This document shows positions 17,359-25,521 of a stretch of 64,000 bases of DNA, piece by piece. Within the stretch, counting starts at the first letter, position 1, and each line of letters starts with the position of its first letter. The translations under genes and the position numbers were made by a program. The stretch lies in NCBI RefSeq assembly GCF_900182815.1, contig NZ_FXUA01000003.1, positions 310,001-374,000 of the forward strand, given 5' to 3'. Source of the stretch: Algoriphagus winogradskyi. Lineage in GTDB: Bacteria; Bacteroidota; Bacteroidia; Cytophagales; Cyclobacteriaceae. The notes under the pieces were generated by a model. It ran no database searches and was not told the origin of the DNA. It worked only from the letters and a program-made list of their open reading frames with translations.

Positions 17359-19836
17359 CTATTTCGAAAGTGGCTTTTCCCGCTGCATTTCCACCATATC
17401 CACAGGAGGTGGAGTATTATCGCCTAGCAGGTGCTGCACAAAGTAGTCTCCCATTTTCCAGAAGAAATACTCCGTCATATCTCCGTAGCCATGTCTCTGA
17501 TCCGGCAAAACAACCAACTCAAACCGCTTCCCAGCTTTGATCAAGGCATTTGCCATTCTAGTGGTATTCGTAGGATGCACGTTATTATCAGTACTTCCAT
17601 GAGAAAGCATCAGATGACCTTTTAGGTTCTTAGCCAAGTCAGGATTTTTGTCAATCTGATAAATGAATGTGGTGTCACCCTTGGCATTGATCTGCTCTTT
17701 TACCCCGTGATGCTTCTCAGACCACCAGCGGTTGTAAACGCTATTGTCATGATTTCCTGCTGAGGAAACCGCTACTTTGAAGAAATCTGGATAAACCAAC
17801 ATCGCAGCTGTGGACATAAATCCTCCACCTGAATGCCCGTGAATTCCAACCTTAGATCTATCGATGAAATCGTATCGATCTGCTAATTGCTCTACCGCAG
17901 CTTTTTTATCCGCCAAACCATAATCTCTCAAATCTCCATAACCATAATTATGGTACCACTTAGAGCGACCTGGGTGACCTCCTCTATTTCCTAGCGTAAT
18001 CACTACAAAACCAAACTGAGCCAATCGATCTGTTCTATCTAGTCTTGCAGAAAATGCTTTGTCCACAGCCTCGGTTTGAGGACCAGGGTAAACATATTCT
18101 ATAATTGGATACTTACGGGTAGAGTCAAAATCAAATGGCTTGTACATCACTCCATATAGATCTGTGATTCCATCATCTGCTTTGAAAGTGAAAGGCTCAG
18201 GGAATTGATAGCCTGCGGCAAAAAGATTGGATAAATCAACTGTCTCCAAATTCATCACATTATTACCAGCCTTATCTTTCAAAACTGCAACCGGAGTAGT
18301 GTTCACTCTGGAATAATTATCTACAAAAAAAGTAGCTGCATCATTGATTTCACTGGAATGGTTGAAATCACCTGAGTTCAGCAATGTAATTGCACCTCCA
18401 TCCAGGCTCACACTATACAAATGCTCGTAGTATGGATCCTCGCCTTTCTCACGACCATTCGCCACAAAGTACAACTTTCTACCTTTCTCATCCACTCTCG
18501 CTACCCTGTCTGTGTGAAATGCTCCCGAAGTCAATTGACGCTTAAAGGTCCCATCCTTTCCATAAAGGTAAAAGTGTCCCCAGCCATTACGCTCAGACCA
18601 CCAGATGATTTCATTTCCTACAATCTCAGGTTTCAAAAAGTCGATGTACGAATTGCTCCGCTCTTCGATCACCACTTCCTTTTGATTGGTCGCAAGATTC
18701 CATCTGCAGATATCCACTTTTTTCAGATCTCTGGAAGTCACCGAATAATAAAACTCATCCAAATCACCAAGCCAGGTAACTGGACGGAAATCATCGTCTC
18801 TGGAGCTTTCTAGGGAATTGGAATTATAGATGTTCAATGATTGATCTTTAAATGTGCCAACAGGAAGAGATGACAGCTCTTCAGTGTCAAAAGAATAATG
18901 CAGCAAATAGGTAATCGGCTGTTCCTTTTCGCCAGGCATAGCATACTTGTAAGTCTCAAGCGTTGGTCGTGGATTCTTAGTGCTGTGAATCACCCAAAGG
19001 TCTTTCACCTTTCGCTGATCAGTTCTAGTCATCACAAATTGCTTGGAATCAGCACTCCAATAGGCACCTGCCCGCTTTCTCTTATCTTTATTCTTTTCTG
19101 TCTCTTCGTTGTCCTCTCCTCTTCCGCTTGAGCCATATTCGAAGTTCTCCTCTCCGTCTTCAGTCAATTGATGCTCAACAATTGTGCTGTCTTTCTCATC
19201 TTTCACAGCTTTCAGGAAGTTCTCTTTATCCATCCAGTAGAGATTATTTTGCTTCGCAAAAAGAACCTTGGAAGAATCAGGAGCGATGTTAGCCCAGGAC
19301 ATGCGCTCTGGATCTTTTGGAGAATCCGTAATTTCAGTCAACTGCTGATTACCTATGTTGTAATGAAAGACAAAAGTCTTTTTCTCCATGGAGTCTTTGG
19401 CGCTTTTGTTCTTTTCTTTGATCTCCGCCCAGTCCTTTTTCAGCACTTCTTCTGTGCCTTTCACTTTGAATTTGATGGTATTCTCATCTTCGAGAAACTT
19501 CAAATCATCCAATTTCAAATGCTGACCATCTACCGGATCTTTAGTGATTTTCATAATCTCCATCGCCAGTTTATCGGTATCAAAAAGTTGACTCTTAGTT
19601 TTTCTCACCGGATCTACGATGTACCAGTTTTTGCCATTGCTGGTCTCGAATTCATACCAAAACCGGTCTGACTTCTTCAACCAATGCGGGTCAACTCGGG
19701 TGGAGAAAACCAATCTTTTCATTTTCTCCGGAGAGAATCTTGCTGCCAATTCATAATTACCTGAATAAACCTGCTCCTGAGAGTAGCTATTCTGAAAAAG
19801 TAAAATGAATGCAAATGCGAGTAACGTGTGCTTCAT
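17359..19836 (-). CDS. S9 family prolyl oligopeptidase, DPP IV-like
   Basis: An 825-residue secreted peptidase with a signal peptide ending near NSYSQ. The N-terminal 550 residues are a beta-propeller (DPPIV_N type) and the C-terminal part is an alpha/beta hydrolase. The triad is intact: Ser669 in GHSGGGF, Asp750 in HGSTDNNVHP and His782 in PDQRHGYG. DPP IV-type enzymes release X-Pro or X-Ala dipeptides in the periplasm. It stands alone, with a terminator and a strong inverted repeat after the stop. A charged insert (residues about 245-265, rich in Glu, Lys and Arg) lies in the propeller. Confidence 0.92.
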   Translation of the reverse strand: MKHTLLAFAFILLFQNSYSQEQVYSGNYELAARFSPEKMKRLVFSTRVDPHWLKKSDRFWYEFETSNGKNWYIVDPVRKTKSQLFDTDKLAMEIMKITKDPVDGQHLKLDDLKFLEDENTIKFKVKGTEEVLKKDWAEIKEKNKSAKDSMEKKTFVFHYNIGNQQLTEITDSPKDPERMSWANIAPDSSKVLFAKQNNLYWMDKENFLKAVKDEKDSTIVEHQLTEDGEENFEYGSSGRGEDNEETEKNKDKRKRAGAYWSADSKQFVMTRTDQRKVKDLWVIHSTKNPRPTLETYKYAMPGEKEQPITYLLHYSFDTEELSSLPVGTFKDQSLNIYNSNSLESSRDDDFRPVTWLGDLDEFYYSVTSRDLKKVDICRWNLATNQKEVVIEERSNSYIDFLKPEIVGNEIIWWSERNGWGHFYLYGKDGTFKRQLTSGAFHTDRVARVDEKGRKLYFVANGREKGEDPYYEHLYSVSLDGGAITLLNSGDFNHSSEINDAATFFVDNYSRVNTTPVAVLKDKAGNNVMNLETVDLSNLFAAGYQFPEPFTFKADDGITDLYGVMYKPFDFDSTRKYPIIEYVYPGPQTEAVDKAFSARLDRTDRLAQFGFVVITLGNRGGHPGRSKWYHNYGYGDLRDYGLADKKAAVEQLADRYDFIDRSKVGIHGHSGGGFMSTAAMLVYPDFFKVAVSSAGNHDNSVYNRWWSEKHHGVKEQINAKGDTTFIYQIDKNPDLAKNLKGHLMLSHGSTDNNVHPTNTTRMANALIKAGKRFELVVLPDQRHGYGDMTEYFFWKMGDYFVQHLLGDNTPPPVDMVEMQREKPLSK

Positions 19837-20101
19837 AGTTGTTCTATTTGGGAAAACGAATCTAAATCAAAGTTTCCCGAGTACTAGAACCATTAATATA
19901 AAATTCATTGGCACTTTCAATCAACTTCTGGATTATTAGACCCTTCATCCCAAATTATCACTGTCAGAACAGGCTTTTTCATATGTTTTTAACACTGGGA
20001 TGATATTGGAAGCCAAAGTCACTATAATCTTACTATTTTTTTAATAATCCACTGACACTGAGTTCAATTGGAGGTTATACCTTTCAACCAAAACCAATAG
20101 A

Positions 20102-20977
20102 GTGAAAACCCAATTCAAAACAATCGTCGTCTCTGACGTACATCTGGGCACTAAAGGTTCGAAAGCCAAGGAAATCGCCCGATTCCTAAAGCAGTATAAC
20201 TGCGAAAACCTCATTCTCAATGGGGACATTATCGACGGCTGGCAACTCAAAAAGTCAGGTTCCTGGAAGAGAAAGCATACCCGCTTTTTTAACCGGATTC
20301 TGAAAATGATCGAGAACCATAATACCAAAGTCTATTATTTACGTGGAAATCATGATGATTTCTTGGATCAGATTCTTCCTTTTCAAATGGGAAATCTATC
20401 CATCCAGAAAGACATGATCTACGAAAGTCAGGGCAAAAAGTACTTCATTACCCACGGCGATGTATTTGACAGCATCACGACCAACCTTCGTTGGATTGCC
20501 TATTTGGGAGATATAGGATATACATTTTTGCTTTGGCTAAATAGCGTGGTCAATCACTACCGAATCAAGCGTGGACTCCCCTATTTTTCTCTATCTCAAT
20601 ATGTGAAAGGAAAAGTAAAATCAGCAGTTTCTTATGTCGATCAGTACGAAGAGGAGCTTTCCAAAATGGCCAAAGCAAAAGGCTGTGATGGAATCATCTG
20701 TGGACATATCCACAAAGCAGAAAATCGAATAATCGACGGGATAGAATACATGAATTCCGGCGATTGGGTGGAGACCATGAGTGCATTGGCAGAAGACCAT
20801 GAGGGAAACTGGCAGTTGATCTACTACAATGAAATCAACTTCAAGGAAGCTACAGATGACAGCCTAAACCAATTCTTCATTGGTAGACCTGAGCCTTCAA
20901 TAATGCCTCTCCGGGAAGTTTCATTCGAAGCGCCAAAAGATGACCTAGACCCTCCAGCATATTCATCTATTCAATGA
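20102..20977 (+). CDS. UDP-2,3-diacylglucosamine diphosphatase-like metallophosphoesterase
   Basis: A 291-residue calcineurin-like phosphoesterase starting at GTG. The metal-binding motifs are complete: SDVHLG at 11-16, NGDIIDGW at 40-47, LRGNHDD at 80-86, ITHGDVFD and GHIHKAE near residue 202. The pattern is that of LpxH-like enzymes, which hydrolyse UDP-2,3-diacylglucosamine in lipid A synthesis, though members of this group can also act on other pyrophosphates. It overlaps the next gene by 4 bases (ATGA), a glycosyltransferase, so the pair is a two-gene operon in envelope metabolism. The particular substrate is inferred from family. Confidence 0.83.
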   Translation: MKTQFKTIVVSDVHLGTKGSKAKEIARFLKQYNCENLILNGDIIDGWQLKKSGSWKRKHTRFFNRILKMIENHNTKVYYLRGNHDDFLDQILPFQMGNLSIQKDMIYESQGKKYFITHGDVFDSITTNLRWIAYLGDIGYTFLLWLNSVVNHYRIKRGLPYFSLSQYVKGKVKSAVSYVDQYEEELSKMAKAKGCDGIICGHIHKAENRIIDGIEYMNSGDWVETMSALAEDHEGNWQLIYYNEINFKEATDDSLNQFFIGRPEPSIMPLREVSFEAPKDDLDPPAYSSIQ

Positions 20978-22089
20978 AGTTTGTCTTTATAGTCCAAGGT
21001 GAAGGCAGAGGCCATATGACTCAGGCCATTGCTTTTTCCAAAATGCTCAAAAAACAAGGGCATGAATTAACAGGAGTGATTGTAGGAAAAAGCAAGCGCA
21101 GAGCTATTCCAGAGTTTTTCCTAAGAGAAATTTCTGCTCCGATTCATTTGGTAGAAAGTCCGAATTTCGCTTGCGACAAAGCTGAAAAGAAGATTTTGAT
21201 TGGGAAGACAATTCGTCAAAATCTTGCTAAAGCTTCTACTTTTTGGCGAAGCCTAAAGGAAATTCACGAGGTAGTTCAAAGCGAGCAACCTGATATCATC
21301 CTGAATTTTTATGATTTACTGGGAGGTCTTTATAATGGGTTTTTTAGACCGGAAGCACAATATTGGGTAATTGGACACCAGTATTTGATTTATCACCCCG
21401 AATTCCAATTTGCACCGGCTGCTGGTTTGAACAAATTCCTTTTCAAGTTCAATACTCGCCTGACAGCTTTAGGAGCTTCCGAGAAATTAGCGCTTTCCTT
21501 CTACGAGTTGGAATCTACAAATGAAATTACTGTAGTTCCGCCACTGCTCAGGGAAGAAGTGAAAAAGCTGACTCCAACTTCAGGTGACTTCTACCTTACT
21601 TACATGGTCAATTCTGGCTATGGAGAGGAAGTTATAGCTTTTGCGAAAGCAAATCCACACCTAACTATCCGCGCCTATTGGGATAAGAAAGAGGCAGCTG
21701 AAACTGAGCACCCTTTACCTAATCTCAGCTTTCACCGTGTTCATGACCAAAATTTCCTGAGAGATATGGCCGCTTGCAAAGGACTTGTGAGCACCGCAGG
21801 ATTCGAATCGATTTGCGAAGCCATGTATCTTGGAAAGCCAGTGATGGTGATTCCCGTAAAAGGGCAATATGAGCAGGCTTGCAATGCGCTTGATACAATA
21901 AAGTCAGGTGCTGGAATAGCCTCAGACAACTTTGACTTCTCTAAACTTGAGCATGTCATTCAAGCACGTGTTGTAGCCGAGAATTATTTCCAAAATTGGG
22001 AAAAAACTTGGCCAAATACCTTCCGACGAATTCTCCCAGAAACAAAAATGACTGAACCGGATTTTATCCTGACTCAGTCATTTTCATAA
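20974..22089 (+). CDS. MurG/GT-B-like glycosyltransferase
   Basis: A 371-residue GT-B fold protein. The N-terminal FIVQGEGRGHMTQAIAFSKML has the glycine-rich loop and His of UDP-glycosyltransferases, and the C-terminal half contains GLVSTAGFESICEAMYLGKP (about residues 270-289) and VIPVKGQYEQACNA, the sugar-nucleotide binding end. It matches the group of MurG-like proteins often placed next to an LpxH-like phosphoesterase. Translationally coupled to that gene (4-base overlap), it probably adds a sugar to a membrane glycolipid. Donor and acceptor are not readable. Confidence 0.78.
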   Translation: MKFVFIVQGEGRGHMTQAIAFSKMLKKQGHELTGVIVGKSKRRAIPEFFLREISAPIHLVESPNFACDKAEKKILIGKTIRQNLAKASTFWRSLKEIHEVVQSEQPDIILNFYDLLGGLYNGFFRPEAQYWVIGHQYLIYHPEFQFAPAAGLNKFLFKFNTRLTALGASEKLALSFYELESTNEITVVPPLLREEVKKLTPTSGDFYLTYMVNSGYGEEVIAFAKANPHLTIRAYWDKKEAAETEHPLPNLSFHRVHDQNFLRDMAACKGLVSTAGFESICEAMYLGKPVMVIPVKGQYEQACNALDTIKSGAGIASDNFDFSKLEHVIQARVVAENYFQNWEKTWPNTFRRILPETKMTEPDFILTQSFS

Positions 22090-22100
22090 TTTATTAACAT

Positions 22101-22250
22101 GGTTATAGGGAATGATGCCAATAACCAATATTTCTTTGCTCACCGGGACGGAAGACCGATGAGATGACCGAAGCGGCCTAAATTTAAGTGTTAGTCAAAG
22201 CTTGTAATGCTTTTGCTTCGTTACTGGTAAAAAAGCGGATATACATAGTT
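22101..22250. repeat. Interspersed repeat R1 (GACCGAWG family)
   Basis: A degenerate copy with AATGATGCCA at the left (22111-22120), TTCTTTGCT, the core GAAGACCGAT...GATGACCGAAGCGGCC (22151-22177), TGCTTTTGCTT and AAAAGCGGATATACATA at the right. It fills the convergent gap between the glycosyltransferase and the M56 protease gene. See R2 to R5 for the other copies. Confidence 0.6.
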
Positions 22251-22261
22251 GTTATTTCAAA

Positions 22262-24694
22262 CTAGCAGTTGTTCAAAGCTCTTTGCTCTGGGGTGAGCTC
22301 AGATACTGCTTTGAATACATTCTTTCCATTTTCCTCTACGCGGTAGTATGGGAAATTGACCATTTTGACTTGTCTACGCTCAGGAGCACCCATATTCAGG
22401 AATATAACTTGGAGCTCATTGTACATAAGAAACAAATTATTTCGCTCCTCCATGGATAAGGAAGCATCGTTTCTACCTTTATTACGCATCAATTCATATT
22501 GGTAAGAGACCTTTTTGTAAGACTCTAAGAGTTCTGCAGGAGTAGGTGGAGGAGGTGGTGGCCCCACTATACTAAGCTCTTCAGCAGTTAGATCCTTCCC
22601 CTTTTTGTAATAAACTTCGCCTTTGGATGTCAATTTATAGTATGGAACATAAGGTAACACTGCGCGCCTGACCTTTGGCTTGTCATGGAATGCAACCTGG
22701 AAGTACATACTTCTGAGTTCAGTATACATTTCGGTTAACTTCTCTTGCTCAGCTTTGCTTCTGTTTACAAAGTGCGGAGCTTGCTTTCGAAGCTTTTCGT
22801 AGGCTGCATAGGCATCTATGTATGATTCAAGATCATTCTTTATCTGAGCTGCTTTTACTGCTGGAGGCCATTTGTCTGCAGTTTCTTCTTTCTTATCTGC
22901 CACAGGATCCTTTTCTTTTTTTACCCAAGGCTTGCCAAAGTTTATTCTTTTGTCTTTTGGATAAATGTAAAATTTATCATCCTTATCCAGCGGGTTTCCT
23001 TTCCCGGATTTTGCTCCAAAAGCATTTTCATAAGCTTCCTCACTATACATATGAACCTGATGTTCCTGTGGGAAACGCTCAGAACGGGCATTTAGATGGA
23101 CAAAACTGTTAAAGAAAAAAACGACATCTGAAATACTCATATTCTCTAGTTGAGAATTTGAAATAACCTTCCCATCCAGCCATAGCGCAAAATCTTTCGG
23201 ATTTTTCCAAGCTTCAAATTCACTACTGCTTGGTTGTTTTTTGGCAGGTGCTTTTGTAGGAGGCAACAAATGTATTTTTTCAGATTCAGATAGCTCATCA
23301 TAAGATTTGGCTATTAAATCTCCAGCTTCATTCTCCACAAAAAATGAAGCATTCTTGTAATACTTATCTTTTTCATCGGACTGAGCAACTATGCTTCCAT
23401 TCACTTGTGCTGCACCTTGAATTCGATCACTATCGGATTTTCCAAACTTTCCGTTTGAAGTATCATCTCCATCTTGATTATTAGATATATAATAAATTCT
23501 ACGAACATCTACATCTCTCAAGATTGCATGGAAATCACTCAATATTCCCATCGAAACATCTGGAGTGATGACCAGATTGATTTTCAAATCCTGCTTCACA
23601 GCTTTTTTCGCTCGAATTAAGGCCTGGGCCGATTCCAGGTTATATAAAATATCATCTGAAAATATATCTCCGTTGGCTTTTAGCTCAAAAGTAAAATCTA
23701 TCACTTCGTTATAGGCAGTATTAGCAGTGTTTACATACACTTCACTTTCAGGGTTTTCAAGATCCTGCTTTGCAGCGACTCTCTCGCTAAAAAAGTAAAC
23801 TAACGCTCCCAAAACAGGTACCAGTGCAAAAACCTTGATCCAGGTACTAGAATTCTTTGATTTTCTCTTCATCATTTCAAATCGTTTTTTGGTTAATGAA
23901 AAATTCAAACTGCTGGCCAAGCCGTATTTCTGCTCAGAAAGCATCATAGCGAGTAGTTGACTTTCGTACTTCTCTATTGGAGTGCTACGTAACGCTATTT
24001 CGTCAGCTATAAATTCATGATTGAGCTTGATACTTGCTTTCGCCCAATGTAATCCCGGATGAAACCAAAGCGGCACAAGTAATGCCTCAATAAAAAGGTT
24101 ATCCCAGCTGTGCTTCTCTTCTATATGTGTGCACTCATGTGTAAAAATAGCATCGGTAAATTTTCCGTTTTCCAGATCTGATTCTGCTACGAAAATGTAT
24201 TTGAGGAAGGAAAAAGGAAGGGAATCTTCTTTGAGTAAAACCAGGGTTTGACCACGGTAATTGATCTTAATATTTCCCTGAATTTTATTGACTAGAACCT
24301 TAATGTTTCGCCCAAATCGATACAAGAAAACAAGGGAAATCAGGCCATAAATCCCAAATAGAAGGTATTCCCAATTAAATTGAGATTCAGGAACTGCTGC
24401 AAATACCTGCTCCTGATTAGAATCCTGACTTGCCGCTCCAAAGTAAACAGGCTCAGAAATCACGTCGGACGGAACAGCTTCAAAGTAAATTGGCTCAGAA
24501 TTCACTTCGATTGGAGCAGCTACTATTTCCTCAGGAACTTCAATCGTATAAAGTGGAATTAAAAAGGAAGCAACTACCGAAAACAAAAGAAAGAATCGGT
24601 TGAATCTATGTAACACTTCTCGCTGCAAAAGTACTCTGTGAACCAGCAGTAACAGAAGCAAGCAGGCGATGGATTTGAGTAAGTAAATGATCAT
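22262..24694 (-). CDS. M56 family (BlaR1/MecR1-like) sensor metalloprotease
   Basis: An 810-residue membrane protein. Hydrophobic segments lie at about 4-20, 33-49, 108-126 and 287-303, and the zinc motif HECTH is at 186-190, as in BlaR1. After the fourth helix there is no penicillin-binding domain. Instead there are about 500 extracytoplasmic residues, including a DGKVISNSQLENMSISDV segment seen in other Bacteroidota M56 proteins and two similar blocks of about 80 residues (about 627-706 and 722-804), each ending LTxEE/Q, joined by a proline run. It overlaps blaI by 4 bases. It probably cleaves or triggers loss of BlaI after an unknown envelope signal. Confidence 0.87.
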   Translation of the reverse strand: MIIYLLKSIACLLLLLLVHRVLLQREVLHRFNRFFLLFSVVASFLIPLYTIEVPEEIVAAPIEVNSEPIYFEAVPSDVISEPVYFGAASQDSNQEQVFAAVPESQFNWEYLLFGIYGLISLVFLYRFGRNIKVLVNKIQGNIKINYRGQTLVLLKEDSLPFSFLKYIFVAESDLENGKFTDAIFTHECTHIEEKHSWDNLFIEALLVPLWFHPGLHWAKASIKLNHEFIADEIALRSTPIEKYESQLLAMMLSEQKYGLASSLNFSLTKKRFEMMKRKSKNSSTWIKVFALVPVLGALVYFFSERVAAKQDLENPESEVYVNTANTAYNEVIDFTFELKANGDIFSDDILYNLESAQALIRAKKAVKQDLKINLVITPDVSMGILSDFHAILRDVDVRRIYYISNNQDGDDTSNGKFGKSDSDRIQGAAQVNGSIVAQSDEKDKYYKNASFFVENEAGDLIAKSYDELSESEKIHLLPPTKAPAKKQPSSSEFEAWKNPKDFALWLDGKVISNSQLENMSISDVVFFFNSFVHLNARSERFPQEHQVHMYSEEAYENAFGAKSGKGNPLDKDDKFYIYPKDKRINFGKPWVKKEKDPVADKKEETADKWPPAVKAAQIKNDLESYIDAYAAYEKLRKQAPHFVNRSKAEQEKLTEMYTELRSMYFQVAFHDKPKVRRAVLPYVPYYKLTSKGEVYYKKGKDLTAEELSIVGPPPPPPTPAELLESYKKVSYQYELMRNKGRNDASLSMEERNNLFLMYNELQVIFLNMGAPERRQVKMVNFPYYRVEENGKNVFKAVSELTPEQRALNNC

Positions 24695-25059
24695 TTTTTC
24701 TGATTTAGCTGGTCTTCGATAATACGCTTAAGCCCTAATAACTCCTCTTCGGAGAGCTCTGTCTTCTTTGTGAAAAAAGACGCAAACTGTGCAGGTGAAT
24801 CATTGAAAAAGTTTTTGATCAAACCCTTCAGATGCTTGGAAAAGTAATTTTCCTTTGAGACCAACGGATAGTATTCACGAAGCTTCCCAGAAGCTTCATA
24901 ACCCACAAATTCCTTTTCCTGCATCCGTTTCAATAGCGTAGAAATGGTTGTCGTTGCTGGTTTTGGCTCATCGTATGCTTCCAACAAATCCTTCATAAAA
25001 GCCCGCCTCAGCTTCCACAAATGGTTCATCAGTTCTTCTTCAGCTCGGGATAGTTTCAT
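24691..25059 (-). CDS. blaI: BlaI/MecI/CopY-family repressor
   Basis: A 122-residue winged-helix repressor: LSRAEEELMNHLWKL, then TISTLLKRMQEKEFVGYEASGKLREYYPLV with the DNA-recognition helix, and a C-terminal dimerisation helix set (SFFTKKTELSEEELLGLKRIIEDQ). Family members dimerise and bind TACA-N2-TGTA dyads. Two such dyads lie 20-60 bases upstream, on top of the promoter. The stop overlaps the M56 protease start by 4 bases, so regulator and sensor are co-translated. The controlled gene set may be just this operon, since no beta-lactamase gene is nearby. Confidence 0.93.
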   Translation of the reverse strand: MKLSRAEEELMNHLWKLRRAFMKDLLEAYDEPKPATTTISTLLKRMQEKEFVGYEASGKLREYYPLVSKENYFSKHLKGLIKNFFNDSPAQFASFFTKKTELSEEELLGLKRIIEDQLNQKK

Positions 25060-25080
25060 TACCTTTGGATTAAATTACAT

Positions 25081-25119
25081 CTACAAATGTAGAACAATAA
25101 TTTACATCTACAAGTGTAG
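25081..25119 (-). promoter_or_regulatory. blaI promoter with two BlaI operators
   Basis: Two palindromes, CTACAAATGTAG (25081-25092) and CTACAAGTGTAG (25108-25119), are spaced 27 bases. Read on the minus strand, TACATTTG (25091-25084) is a perfect TAnnTTTG -7 element within the first, and a TTG (25113-25111) exactly 19 bases upstream lies in the second. Each operator thus covers one promoter element. Transcription would begin about 20 bases before the blaI ATG. Confidence 0.82.
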
Positions 25120-25230
25120 AGTAAAATATTTAAAGTTAATTTCTGTGAATGACAGCTTTACCATAATAATCCCACAGGAGAACATCTAAAAAAATCATAT
25201 CTCTAACTTGAATTTTCTCATTAAATAGAA

Positions 25231-25373
25231 TGTGATTATCCGCAACGATGGGAGTCACCTTAGATTCGTTGCTTATCTGGTCGGAATACTGAAGACCGAA
25301 GCAGCCTTCAATTCCTAAGTTTAACCTATCCTTTTTTGCTTTTGCCTCCATACTGGCACAAAAGCGGAAATCA
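25231..25373. repeat. Interspersed repeat R2 (GACCGAWG family)
   Basis: Copy with GATTATCCGCAACGATG at the left end, TTAGATTCGTTGCTTATCTGG, the core GAAGACCGAAGCAGCC (25290-25306), TGCTTTTGCC and AAAAGCGGAAATCAT at the right. It lies in the 460-base gap between the blaI promoter and the GH63 gene; a short ORF across it (25136-25351, minus) is a shadow of the repeat. The remaining 150 bases before the glucosidase hold nothing I recognise. Confidence 0.65.
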
Positions 25374-25521
25374 TAAAAAGAATATTCAACATTTGAAAGA
25401 AAAAGATGTTTAATTAAAAATTCGAAAAAATAACAGGGCTATTCATTAACGGATCTCGGTTTATCAAGCTATAATTAATAGAATTTGATAATTTCGAAGA
25501 TTGCCCCTTAGATAGAATTAC

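Noticed and set aside
25136..25351. 71-residue minus-strand ORF between blaI and the GH63 gene
   Set aside because: It lies across repeat R2, has no family resemblance, and similar pieces occur in the other repeat copies; it is a by-product of the repeat.
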